Source: Alopecurus myosuroides (Eukaryota; Streptophyta; Magnoliopsida; Poales; Poaceae). Taken from it: a DNA stretch of 64,000 bases. How positions within the stretch are numbered: position 1 is the stretch's first letter; each line of letters starts with the position of its first letter. Positions 44,050-54,638 of this stretch are shown here, piece by piece. The notes beneath the pieces were generated by a model. The model was given only the letters and a program-made list of their open reading frames with translations. It made no database searches and was not told where the DNA came from. A program made the position numbers and the translations under genes. Location of the stretch: the NCBI GenBank assembly GCA_028641055.1, contig CM054060.1, positions 241,890,833 through 241,954,832 of the forward strand, read 5' to 3'.

Positions 44050-46984
44050 ATGGCTGGCGGAAAGAAGCGCGGCGCTGCCGTTTCTGCGTCCGGCGAACCT
44101 TCCGCGCAACCCGCGCCCCGCGCCGGCGACTGGCGTTCTCCCAACACCACCGCAAAATGCATCAAGGAGATGCAGCGGGAGGGGTTGCTGCCGGCGGAGG
44201 CGGAGAAGCGCGTCCGCCTCGGGAAAAAGGAAGAGGTACCTAATCCCCAGTCGAACGAGCGCGTGGTCTTTGTGGACCACGTGACTCGGGGCCTCTCTTT
44301 TCCCCTTCATCCCTTCTTCCTCGGGTTGCTGTGTGTCTATGGCATACAGCTTCACGATCTCCCCCCGAACGCAGTGCAGCACATTACGTGCTTCATCGTG
44401 TTCTGCGAGTGCTATCTTGGCATTCGCCCGCACTGGGCGCTGTGGAAGGCGCTCTTCAAGGTCCGGATCTTCCGCGAGAAGTCGCGGGTGGAGTCCGAGC
44501 TTGGCGAACCGCTTCGCACCGGCGGCTTCGGGATCCAAGCTCGACAAGAAAGCAGCTACTTCAACATGCACTTCGTCGACTCCGCCCAAAGCTGGCGGAA
44601 AAGGTGGTTCTACGTCGTCGACAACAGCTCAGGTGGGATTGTAGAGTTCCACCCGTTCGCTGTTCTAACCAGGCGAAAGTCTTGGGGGCACAAGATGTCA
44701 ACCGAAGAGACGCAGACTGTTGCGCCTTTACTCGCGAGAGTAGCCGCTCTTCGGGACCAGACCGCGGGAGTTGTGCTCAACGGGATGCATCTGGCGAGCA
44801 TCTTCTTGAAGCGCAGGATCCAGCCGCTCCAACAGAGGCCCTCCGCCATGTGGGAGTATCAGGGCTCAGAAGATCCCAGTCGAGTAAGCCGCGAGGAACT
44901 TTCGAATGTAGAATTCGAGAAGAAAATCGCGGGTATCACCCGACTGAAGGTTGGAGAGAAATTCCCCGATTGCTCTGTTCAAGCCTTCGCCGCCTCAAAT
45001 CCTCCCCCAGCCGAGGTTAGTTTCTTTCTCTTCTTTCGTTGTTGAGTTGTTCCTCTTTTCTCTGTTCAGAGTCTTAGTCGATAAGATTTTTCTTGTCTTC
45101 TTCTTGCATTTGCAGAGCCTAGCCATGGCGGACTGCTACCCGACAACCACGGGGGAAGCCGCCTCAGAGCAAGTGTCGAGCCATCAAGACGGCGCGATCG
45201 ACACCAGCGTCGCCAATGCCTCTTCGAGTTCAGAGCACGATTCTTCGGATGACGTTGCGGACTCGAATGGCGCTCCGACGAAACGTCGTCGGGTAGATGA
45301 GGATGAAGCTACTTCCAAGGACAAATCCTTGGAAGCATCGCCCAGTCAAGCTCCCATCCGTGCGACTCCGCTTCGCTCCCTTGCTCCTTCGCCTTCGTTC
45401 CCAGTGATGACGCCCGCTTGGAACGCGGACTTGCTGGATGACGATGAGGATGACGAGTAAGTGTTTTTTCCTTAATCTTGGTCGAACATTTTCTGTGCTT
45501 CAATATCGATTGTTTCTATCTTTCGGTGCAGTCTACAGATGATCAGTCCTCGCAGGTATGCCGCGGCCGTTCCTCCCGAGAAGAGAAATAAGGCCAAGGA
45601 TGCGGGTGAAACTCCCACCACGGGCACCGTCCAAAACTCTCCCAGAGCGGCTCCTGAAGCTGCGACTGTGGAGCGTGGAGCCCCCAGCTTTGCTGTTAGG
45701 ACTTCAGCTTCTAAGGAAGTGACGGACAGCTCCGCGGATCCGCTCTTTCGCGCCACCGGCCAGGTAAAACTTCGTCTTCTGTCTTCAAATTTTTATCGGG
45801 TGCACGACAGTGCTCCCGATGGGAGTAGCCCCCGAGGCTGTAGTCGACCGCATGCGGTCGGCTACATGCTCAAAGTCTGGTTTACTTCTTCTTCACGATT
45901 CCATTTTTTATCGGGTTTACGGCAGTGCTCCCGATGGGAGTAGCCCCCGAGGCTGTAGTCGATTGTAGATAATCGGGTACAGACTCAAATTTAATCCATT
46001 TAACTCTTCCGTCTTCGTGCTTTTGCAGTCGCTCGTTGATTCTCTTGCGGCGATTGGCCGCCGCGTCATTCTCGCTGAATCGGATTGCGAGTCCCTTCGA
46101 ACGGACCGTAGCCGACTTCAAGCTGAAAACGACCTCCTCAAGGGTAAGTTCTATTATCTCTTTATCTTCACTGTCCTGTGAATTCTTGATTTCTGATAAG
46201 CATCCTTTCGCAGCTCGATTTGAATTTGCGGAATCCAAAAGGGTCAAACTTTCTGAGCAGGTAACTGCTCGGGAGGCTGACCTTACGGCCGTTCGCCAAG
46301 AGCTGGAGGCTTCCCGCATGCGATCGGAAGATTTTAGTCGACAGCTTGCGGATGCGCGGAAGGCCCTGAAGGAGCAAGTTGAGGCTGGCAGTAAAGCCGA
46401 CAGTAACATTGTCGAGTTCCTCCGTCCCCTCGCAGAACGTTTTGCGGGTAAGTGCATTTTGCGACTTCTGATATTTTTTCACTGAACTTCGCTAAGTTCG
46501 GTCTTCTTTGTTCACAGGTCTTTTGGATGTCCCTCTAGAGATCCCTGGGCTCCAGCGGGTGGACGTGCTAACCGACACACTTGCACAACTCAAGAGACAT
46601 TCCGATGGAATTCTCTCTCTGATTAACGATGCCTCCCAGGCATTGGTGCGAGTGCATGGTCGCATTGTTGCCGGCGGCACTCCTACGCCTGCGCTAGATG
46701 ATCTGCTGAAGGCTTTTTCGGAAGGCGGTCTTCTGGATGCCTTCGCAGTCGCTCAATCAGAGGCTGGCGCGAAGACTGCGATCCAATTTGCTCTGGCGCA
46801 CGGAGTCGAAGGGTTGGAGGAGGCTTACTCGTCCATTCCAGTCGATCCTTCCACGGGCAAAAAGGTACGGCTCTCCCGTTTTGGCGAGCAAGCCGCCATT
46901 CTTGCTCGGAAGCTTTCTGAGATTTTTGCTCGGAAGAAGGGAGGGTCGACTGGCGCTAGTGGGAGCACCAATGTAGCCTCGTAG
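44050..46984 (+). CDS. Element D antisense gene, PF04195-type, six exons, intact 784 codons
   Basis: Exons 44050-45015, 45116-45456, 45532-45763, 46029-46143, 46214-46447 and 46518-46984 have GT-AG borders and join in phase to 2355 nt. The start is the ATG in AACAATGGCTGG. Exon 1 is PF04195-like: a FVDHVTRGLSFPLHPFF block, GIQLHDLPPNAVQHITCFIV, a WRKRWFYVVDNSS block and RRIQPLQQRPSAMW. Exons 2-3 are acidic with KRRRV, a possible nuclear signal. Exons 4-5 form a coiled coil (LQAENDLLK; SKRVKLSEQVTAREAD). Exon 6 has an LDDLLKAFSEGGLLDAFA helical module. Nothing enzymatic is visible; a nucleic-acid or protein-binding role is only a guess. No premature stop. Confidence 0.7.
45791..46020 (+). repeat. 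115 bp tandem duplication in intron 3 of the D antisense gene
   Basis: TTTTATCGGG...CTGTAGTCGA occurs at 45791 and again at 45906. Each copy carries CCGATGGGAGTAGCCCCCGA, which contains the complement of D's PPT. Confidence 0.85.
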
Positions 46985-47200
46985 TTTTTTTCTTATTTCC
47001 TTTCTTGAATGTAATGAACCTTGGGATGTATTCCCGTACCTTTGTTGTCCTTGATCGAAGCATTTATCCTTTGGAATTTTTATTCTTTTTGTTTGTGCCT
47101 TGTCTCCCGATGGGAGTAGCCCCCAAGCGTGTTTAGTCAGATGTGCGACTAGAAACAACTCGAGTAGGGCATCTCACTTCTTTCCTTGTACTTCTTTCAG

Positions 47201-48011
47201 GCTACTGTGTTTGCCGGGGAAACTTCTGGTGGACGTGGTAATCCAGTAAATCCACTTGTGGCCGCCGTGGGCACTTTTGCTGGCCTCCGTCATAAGGTTC
47301 AGGAGGGTGAGCGTCGGCTGAAAGCTCTGCGCGGGGTGGCTGATGTGGCGATATCCAAACAGAAATTGGCGGCTGAGCGCGAACAATTTCTGATGGACGA
47401 ACTATCTTCAGTCGCGAGGGAGTTGCTATGTAAGTGGTGCAGCCCCCGTGCATTTTTCCTCCTTTTGTATTCTTCAGCTGACTAAGTGCGTCTGCCCTTC
47501 AGTTGTTAGACCGGATGACAGGGAGGAAAAGCAGTGGGTGGAAAACCACATTCACCAAGAGGCTAACAGCCCAAAACCTCATGCGAATAACTTCTGGTCT
47601 GATCGCAGTCGAGGGTTTGTGATGGCCACCTTGAGATTCCGAGTGCTGCAGGCGAGAATTCTCGTGGGTTCTTTTCACGAGGTCTTGATCGCGATGAATG
47701 CAGCTTTTTATCCACTCGAAAGGGGTCCCGAAGACTGGAGCTATCTACTCAGGCTGTTTAGTCGGGAAGGGGAGATTCGCACGTGCGTACGCAAACAGAT
47801 GACGTGCGGCGCGGTTGTGGCTCTCTCCTTTGTCCGAATATGGCATCCTGAGATAGATTTGAACTCCGCAGCTCGGCGCCCAGATTATGTAATCGAGGAT
47901 ATAACACCTTTTATGATGCTGTACGCCCTGCAGCCGAGAAGATTATCCGAATGACCTCTGAAGAGGTAGATAGGGTCTTAGCGACTGAGAATGCTCAGCG
48001 TTTTGACTGAT
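47201..48011 (+). pseudogene. Second, partial antisense-gene module in element D
   Basis: Downstream of the first antisense stop, an acceptor (CTTTCAG|GCTACTG) opens a coiled-coil exon ending near 47430 (GERRLKALRGVADVAISK). A donor/acceptor pair and a second exon from about 47504 follow. That exon contains FRVLQARILVGSFHEVL and a FVRIWHPEIDLNS stretch, which resembles the last exon of the E1 antisense gene. The frame ends at 47954. An overlapping frame (YDAVRPAAEKIIRMTSEEVD) runs on to TGA near 48008, suggesting a frameshift near 47880-47910. It may be an extra 3' exon set or the remnant of a second antisense gene. Confidence 0.45.
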
Positions 48012-48294
48012 CTGTCGGATGTGAATATCCTGTAAACTGTTTATAGTTTGTAAAAATCGTTGTAAGGTGTGTAACCTTGTATTTGATGATATTTCTTTGA
48101 GATGCTAAGTTCTTAGGTGTAGCCCCCGTGTGTGCGATGGGGTGTGTACCTGTGACTTTTAGCATGCAGTAAACAAGAAGCATCGGGTAAATATGATGAG
48201 GAAATCACGTATTTGTATTGCAATGACTGAGAAGTCATGTATTCGAGCTACAAAATTGGCTAGTATAGCCTTATTGTTGTAGAAACAAGTAAAC
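48012..48294. other. Element D spacer before the pol end
   Basis: 283 bp non-coding stretch between antisense module and pol stop. It includes GTAGCCCCCGTG at 48119-48130. Confidence 0.4.
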
Positions 48295-51200
48295 CTAGGG
48301 GTAGAACTTGCGGAGTTGTGCAATATTCCATGGATTGGAATAGATTCCTCCGGTCGCTGGATTCTTGAGCCTGTAGGCTCCTCCTGGGATAACTTCGTGT
48401 ACAATGAAGGGTCCTTCCCAAGGTGGTTCGAGTTTGTGTCCTTCCTTCTGCTTGAGCCGCAATACTAAGTCACCTGCCACGAATGACCTGTGGCGTATGC
48501 GGCGACTGTGATAGTTGCGTAGCGATTGTTGATAAACTGCGGATCTTGCGAGTGCGATGTCCCGCATTTCGTCGAGTGCATCCATATCGTCTGCAAGTGC
48601 TTTGTTGGAGGTTTCTTCGTTGTAGGCCACAACCCGTGGGGCGCTGAATCGAACTTCCTCGGGAAGGACTGCTTCCGCCCCGTATACCATAAAAAATGGT
48701 GTGTATTTTGTCGACCTGTTTGGGGTTGTCCGGAGGCTCCAGAGTACGGAGGGTAGCTCCTCTGCCCAATGCCCTGCTGCAGGGTGCAGACGGTCGAGTA
48801 GTCGTTTCTTGATCCCAGCCGAAACTAAGCCGTTGGATCTTTCGACTTGTCCATTCGTTTGCGGGTGGGCGACCGAAGCAAACTTGAAATTGATGCCTTT
48901 CTCTTCGCAGAACTGCTGTGTTTCCTTTGCCGTAAAGTTTGTGCCGTTATCTGCATATGATGGAATCGAGGAACTCCACGGCGCATTGGGCGCTAGCCGA
49001 AGTTACTGGTCTTGCCTCTATCCATTTTGTGAATTTGTCGACTGCGACCAGCAGATGTGTATATCCACCGGGTGTGGATCTGCGTAATGGTCCAACCATG
49101 TCTAGCCCCCACTGTGCAAAGGGCCAGGCGATGGGTATCATGTGCAACTCCGTGGCGGGTGCGTGCGGCTTTGGCGCGAATCGCTGGCAGGCGTCGCATC
49201 TATCGACCAGGTTTTTTGCATCGGTGGCTGATGTGAGCCAGTAGAATCCTGCTCGAAAGGCTTTTCCTAATATCGCTTTCCAGCTAGCATGATGTCCGCA
49301 ATCACCCTGATGTATGTCCCGTAGTAATTCCTTGCCGTCTTCGGGTGCGATGCAACGCTGAAGTACTCCCGAGATGCTTTGTTTGTATAATTCTCCGTTA
49401 ACCACCCGAAAGGATTTGCTACGCCTGATTAGCTGTCGCGCCTCACGTGGATCGGCCGGGAGCTGTTTGTTTAGCAGGTAGTCGAGATATTTCTGCGTCC
49501 AGACTGGTTCGACCAGAAAAATCTGCCGTGATATGTTATGAGTAAGCTCGATAAGCGCGATTTGCGGGCTGACCTCTGTTTCCATTGCTGCGGGTGTTTC
49601 TGCGGGTTTCTTCAGTTTGATCGATCTCTTAATCATTCGCTCGAAATATATCCCTGGCGGTATGGGTGTGTTCGTGGAACCCATGTTGGCCAGTCTGTCT
49701 GCTTCTTCGTTGCTAGATCTTGCAATGTGTTTTAGCTCGCACCCTTTAAAGCTCCCTTCGAGTAGGTTGTACATGTCGCGGTATGCAACCATGTTTTCAG
49801 CAATGGCGTCACATTCTTTCATCGTTTGCTGCACTATGAGGTTGGAGTCGCCGTAGATCATTAATTGGGTAGCTCCACAGGCGATTGCCATCTTCATTCC
49901 GTGCAATAATGCTTCATATTCTGCGTCATTGTTCGATGCCGGGTCATCGGGTGGAAAATCCAGTCGCAAGACGTACTGCAGTTTGTCTCCGCTAGGTGAG
50001 ATGAGGACGATTCCTGCTCCTGCTCCTTCGTTTCTCTTGGATCCATCGAAGTACATTATCCAATTGCTCGTATACTCGGGTGGCCCGGGTGTTTGCAGCT
50101 CTGTCCATTCGCTGATGAATTCCACGAGAACTTGGGATTTGACTGCGTTGCGTCCAGCATAGGTGATGTCCCAGGCGCCCAGCTCGATGCTCCACTTTGC
50201 TATTCTTCCGGATGCCATAGGGTTGTTCATGATTGTCCCGAGTGACGCATCATTAACCACTGTGATGGCGTGTTCCTGGAAATAATGTTTGAGCTTTCGA
50301 GCTGTGAGAACAACCCCGTATGCAAGCTTCTGATAGTGAGGGTAGCGTTGTTTGCATGGCGAAAGTACTTCGCTGATGTAATATATTGGTCTTTGAACTC
50401 CGTATGCTTTGCCGTCTTCAGGTCTTTCGACTACGATCGCTGTGCTGATGACCTGGTTTGTAGCGGCTAAGTATAGGAAAAGTGGCTCCCTTTCTTGCGG
50501 TGTCGCAAGGATGCGCCTGCTTTGCAAGGACCGCTTCAGATCTGCGAACGCTTTTTTAGCTTCGGGTGTCCATTCGAATTTGTCCGTCTTCTTCAGTAAT
50601 TTGTAGAAGGGTAGTGCCTGCTCTCCCAATCGTGCGATGAATCTGCTCAGGGCTGCTAGTCGTCCTGCGAGCTGCTGTACTCCGCGTAGATTGGTTGGCT
50701 CCTTCATAGTTAATATGGCTTGTATTTTCTCCGGGTTGGCTTCGATGCCTCTGGCGGATACCAGGTACCCGAGAAGTTTGCCTGCGGGGACACCGAAAAC
50801 GCATTTGGTCGGATTGAGCTTGATCCGATATGCGTTAAGGGCGTCGAATGTTTCTTTAATGTCCTCGAGGAGTGTGTCCTCCACTCGAGTTTTGATGACA
50901 ATGTCGTCGACGTACACTTGTACGTTTTTGCCAATGAGATTGGCGAGGCATCTTTGCATGCAGCGCTGATATGTTGCGCATGCGTTCTTCAGCCCGAAGG
51001 GCATTGTCTTGTAGCAGTATACACCGTGTGGTGTGATGAAAGCCGTCTTCTCCTCGTCTTCCTTTTTCATGCGGATTTGATTATATCCTGAATAGGCGTC
51101 TAGAAAGGAGAGACGCTGGCAACCTGCCGTAGAGTCCACGATCTGGTCGATTCGTGGTAGAGGAAAGTTGTCCTTGGGGCAGTATTTATTTAGTGACGTG

Positions 51201-51499
51201 TAGTCGATGCACACCCGAAGGATATCCGTGTTTTTCTTGGGGACCAACACCGGGTTTGCTAACCAGGTGGATATTTTGATCTCCCTGATGAAGTTTGCGG
51301 CTAGCAATCTGTTTACTTCTTCTCCAAGCGCTTTCTGCTTAGGTTCTGAAAATCGTCGAGTCGTCTGTTTGATAGGTTTGGCGTCAGGAAAGAGTTCGAG
51401 TGAGTGCTCGGCAAACTCCCTGGGTATTCCTGGCATATCTGAGGGCTGCCAGGCAAAAATCTCCCAGTACTCACGGAGGAGTTTGACGAGCGCGCCTTC
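48295..51499 (-). pseudogene. Element D pol: RT, RNase H, aRNase H, integrase, one deletion
   Basis: RT: RVCIDYTSLNKYCPKDNFPL, LSFLDAYSGYNQIRMKKED and VYVDDIVIK near 50910. RNase H 1 follows (RPIYYISEVLSPCKQRYPHY). The archaeal-type second RNase H is at about 49680-50060 (YFDGSKRNEGAGAG, NDAEYEALLHG, YGDSNLIVQQ, NEEADRLANMG). Integrase has HHCC (GDCGHHASW...CDACQRF), Asp in GLDMVGPL, DNGTN and Glu in NGQVERSNG, then the C-terminal domain to LRKFYP and TAG 48295. The frame breaks at about 48947-48957, between the first two catalytic Asp residues, where a short segment is missing. The rest is open in the shifted frame. The frame is in phase with gag across a TAG at 51500. Confidence 0.9.
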
Positions 51500-53899
51500 C
51501 TATGCTGGCGAGAGGGTTGTGGAAACCATCGCCGTCTTCGCGGAGTCTGTCGGGTGCACTTGGTGCTTGCGAGTATCGCTGTTGGCGCTGAATTCCAGTT
51601 CGGGTGCGTTTTTCTTCGTGAGGGGCATAACGGAGTGGTCCGTTGTTTTTGCTAACTCTTGAAGTTCTTCTTGCATCCCGAAAGATATTGCGATCTCATT
51701 AAATTCTATGTCGCACTTGTCCGATTTCTGGAAGTCTCCGTCAATGGTGATCACACCGTATTCACCAGGTAGCTTGAGCTTCAAGTATGCGTAATGTGGC
51801 ACGGCCATGAATCTGGCGAACGCTGTTCGACCAAGAATGGCGTGGTATTGTGAGGGCCAGTCGACGACTTCGAAGTCCAGGAATTCCCTTCTGTAGTTGC
51901 GTGGGGAGCCCAGTACAACTTCTAAGTTGATTGTTCCGAGTGGACGGATTGCTTTGCCCGGAACTATCCCGTGGAAGGATGTTTCTGATTCCCTTAGGCC
52001 GTCCAGATTTTTGTTCATTCGACGGAGTGTATCCGCGTAGATGATGTTGATGCCACTTCCACCGTCCATGAACACGCGGGCCAGGTCATAATTGCCAATT
52101 TGAGCTTGAATGACGAGGGCGGCGTGTCCCGGCCGATAGACTCGTGGCGGGTGGTCTTCTTTCGAGAACGTGATTGGCTGATCGGCCATCTTCAGGTACT
52201 CGGGCTTTGTTGGTGGCGTCTGCACTGCCATGCATATTTGTCTCGAGTTAGTCTTTTGAGCTCTGCGAGAGGGGCATACCTTCTGTATCATCCCGAGGAG
52301 TTGTCCATGCGAAGTCGGGTATGTATTTGCTCCCGCGTTTTGTTGTGGTGGCGCTGGCAATGCGGCGAGCGCCATGTTTGGGTTGGTCGGTGGAGGTGGA
52401 GGCGGTGGTAGCTGGAATTGTTGTCCCCCTCCTGGCAGTGGTGGATAGTTTTGGGTGGAAGCAAATCTTTTCTTGGCGAGCGCGTCCGAGATTTCGATGA
52501 ACTTTCGGCAATCCTTGAGAAGGTGTGTTGCCTTAGTCTTGCCCGTGCGCTTGTCTGTGAATAGATGTAGCGAGCAGTACGCATCGAGGTCTTCCTCGGG
52601 TGATTTTTCTTCTGCCTTTGGTTTCCACTCGCGACTTCCGCGACGACCGGAGTCGCGACTTCGCGTGAATTCTGCTGCCACTAGTTCTTCTCTATCATCG
52701 TGGTCGTAATATTTTCTTCTCTTCCTTCGTCCGTGGCGGTCGTCCTCATGTGCAGGTGATGATCCTCTTTCGTTGCGTACTGCATCTTCTCCATTGGCCC
52801 ATTTTTCGGCTATGACCATGAGCTCCCCGATGGTTTTGGGTGCGGCTCTGCCGAGCTCTTCTCGAAATGCAGTTCTTCTTGCTCCTTTGGCAAAGGCCTC
52901 AATCGCCACTTCTTCAGAGATTGTCCCTGCGGTGTTCCTGAGCGTGTTCCATCGCTGGATGTATTCTCGGGTGGATTCACTGCTTTTCTGTTTGCAGGCT
53001 CGTAGTTCTTCGATTGTAGCCGGCCTCTTGTAGGTCGACTGGAAGTTCTTGCAGAAATCACGGTGTAAGTCATCCCACGATGCGTAGCAAGATCGCGGTC
53101 TCCTCTCCAGCCAGCTGCGAGCTGCTCCGGCTAGGTGCAAATTGAGGTATTGCATTGCCGTGTTCTTGTTACCACGTTGGCATTTCACTGCCGTGAGGTA
53201 GTCGCTCAACCATTGGGAGGGCTCGAGTGAGCCGTCGTACTTCGTCACTTCCGTGCTGAGCTTGAATCGCTTGGGTAGGGGCGCCTCGCGGATACTACGG
53301 GCGAAACATAGTGCGCCGCAGGTTTCGTCATCCGAAGAGCCGGACGATGACCGATCGCTATATCTTGACGCTCTTGCTCTATCCACTTTGTTTTGCGCGA
53401 TGTCTGATCGCGCGTCCCGTCCGGGTTGATCGCGATCGGAGTTCTTCCGTGGTTCCTTGCTTCGTTTGCGTGAACGGCTGCCGCGGTGTCGCGGGCTTTT
53501 TTCTCTCGGGCTGTCGTCGCCACTGCTTCGACTGTCATCACGGCGGCGGGCTTCTTTCCCTCGGCCACGACGTGGCGACTTGTCTTTTCTCGGGGAAGAG
53601 CTTCTGTGCCTGCGAGGCGTTTCCTTGTCCTTATCCTTCTCCAGTCGCTCCTTCTCCAATTGTTCTTTGCGATCGTGAGAGGCGAGCCTCGCGGCCGCCA
53701 TCCCTAGACCTTTGCGAATGTGCTTGTATTGTTCCACCCGAGGATCGCTATCCGTTGGCTGATTCATCTGCATGTAGGTTGCTGCGGCTAGGATCGCAGC
53801 GGCTGGGGTTTGCGGGTAGACGTTGCCATCGTCGTCGACCCTCATGAAAGAAGACGTGGTAGACCTGTTGGTTCCAGCCATAGATTCGTGGTCCCTCGT
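51500..53899 (-). CDS. Element D gag and aspartic protease
   Basis: This frame is open from just after TAG 53900-53902 to TAG 51500-51502. An Arg/Ser/Lys-rich disordered N-terminal third (RRHRSSSPRKDKSPRRGRG) is followed by the retrotransposon gag domain at about 52800-53250 (WLSDYLTAVKCQRG, LHLAGAARSWLERR, FCKNFQSTYKRPAT). A zinc finger of the C-x2-H-x13-H-x4-C kind follows near 52500-52590 (CSLH...THLLKDC), then a Pro-rich linker. The protease has VFMDGGSGINIIYADTLRRM near 52030-52090 and a FHGIVPGKAIRPLGTINLEV strand. The first ATG here gives MAGTNRSTTSS, but the frame also continues upstream across one TAG. Confidence 0.8.
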   Translation of the reverse strand, partial: TRDHESMAGTNRSTTSSFMRVDDDGNVYPQTPAAAILAAATYMQMNQPTDSDPRVEQYKHIRKGLGMAAARLASHDRKEQLEKERLEKDKDKETPRRHRSSSPRKDKSPRRGRGKEARRRDDSRSSGDDSPREKSPRHRGSRSRKRSKEPRKNSDRDQPGRDARSDIAQNKVDRARASRYSDRSSSGSSDDETCGALCFARSIREAPLPKRFKLSTEVTKYDGSLEPSQWLSDYLTAVKCQRGNKNTAMQYLNLHLAGAARSWLERRPRSCYASWDDLHRDFCKNFQSTYKRPATIEELRACKQKSSESTREYIQRWNTLRNTAGTISEEVAIEAFAKGARRTAFREELGRAAPKTIGELMVIAEKWANGEDAVRNERGSSPAHEDDRHGRRKRRKYYDHDDREELVAAEFTRSRDSGRRGSREWKPKAEEKSPEEDLDAYCSLHLFTDKRTGKTKATHLLKDCRKFIEISDALAKKRFASTQNYPPLPGGGQQFQLPPPPPPPTNPNMALAALPAPPQQNAGANTYPTSHGQLLGMIQKVCPSRRAQKTNSRQICMAVQTPPTKPEYLKMADQPITFSKEDHPPRVYRPGHAALVIQAQIGNYDLARVFMDGGSGINIIYADTLRRMNKNLDGLRESETSFHGIVPGKAIRPLGTINLEVVLGSPRNYRREFLDFEVVDWPSQYHAILGRTAFARFMAVPHYAYLKLKLPGEYGVITIDGDFQKSDKCDIEFNEIAISFGMQEELQELAKTTDHSVMPLTKKNAPELEFSANSDTRKHQVHPTDSAKTAMVSTTLSPA

Positions 53900-54427
53900 C
53901 TACGCTGCGGGTCCCTTCCCCCTAGGTCGGGTGCCGACTGAAGGAGCATGGGATAGCTCGGCTCGACGTTGGCTTGATTCATCCGCCGCTCTCCTGCGAC
54001 GGGCTAGATCTGCTCGGGCATCCTTGATGTTTGAGGCCGCCCTCACTAGGTGATAGTGGTAGGCGGTTAGGTCTTCCTGTGTGGCTCCCGCCGCAGGCGG
54101 TTGGCTCTTTCGCATGGATTCCTTGGCTCTTTTCCAGGCTTCCCGCGAAACGCCGATTATATCGCGCTCGGTCGCGCTATATTCAGTTTCCGAGGGCTGT
54201 TCCGACCCTGCCATGCAGACTTGGGCCAGTTGTGGTCCGTGTGTCCTAGGCGTAGATCGAAAAGCTCTCCGCACCCGAGAGGGTTCCTCTGTCGAGAGGG
54301 TGTGGTAGTCGACTGCGTTGTAGCGGATGGACTCGCCGCTTTTTCCTGTAGGAAAGCGCGAGTTGGCGGTTTCAGATTCGGTTTCAGATTCATCTGAGAA
54401 GTGGAGGATCCCGTCTCTGTTCGCCAT
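53900..54427 (-). pseudogene. Element D gag N-terminal extension, ending at TAG
   Basis: This runs from an ATG (MANRDGILHFSDESE) to TAG 53900-53902, in phase with gag. It is acidic and then basic, with a helical DLTAYHYHLVRAASNIKDAR stretch close to the TAG. It may be the true gag N-terminus with a CAG-to-TAG change (GCG-TAG-ACG), or a separate leader ORF. The frame is also open upstream through the PBS into the LTR to 54703. Confidence 0.65.
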
Positions 54428-54621
54428 GAAGTTGAAGCTCCCGAACGTCAGGGTGACGCTCTTCTCCAGTTCCTCGAACGCCGGGCGAGATTCCGGCGAG
54501 TGAGGCGTGACCACAATAGATCCGATCCGTACAGGATTGTTCGGAGCCGTAGTCGTTGGTTTCCAACGGGAGTTGGATGTCGATGAAGCCGAAGATGCCG
54601 GTGATCCAGCACCTGCGTTTC

Positions 54622-54638
54622 CCACAGACGGCGCCAAT
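54622..54638 (-). other. Element D primer-binding site
   Basis: The minus strand next to the LTR reads ATTGGCGCCGTCTGTGGG, a TGGCGCC-type PBS like that of element C. Confidence 0.7.

Noticed and set aside
44331..45020. Alternative frames over D antisense exon 1
   Set aside because: Arg/Ser-rich shadow frames. The first-exon frame has the PF04195-like blocks conserved in C and E.
51500..51502. Programmed stop readthrough between gag-pro and pol in D
   Set aside because: The downstream context TAG-GAA is not a known leaky context, and similar TAGs occur at other places in other elements. CAG-to-TAG change is simpler, though not proven.
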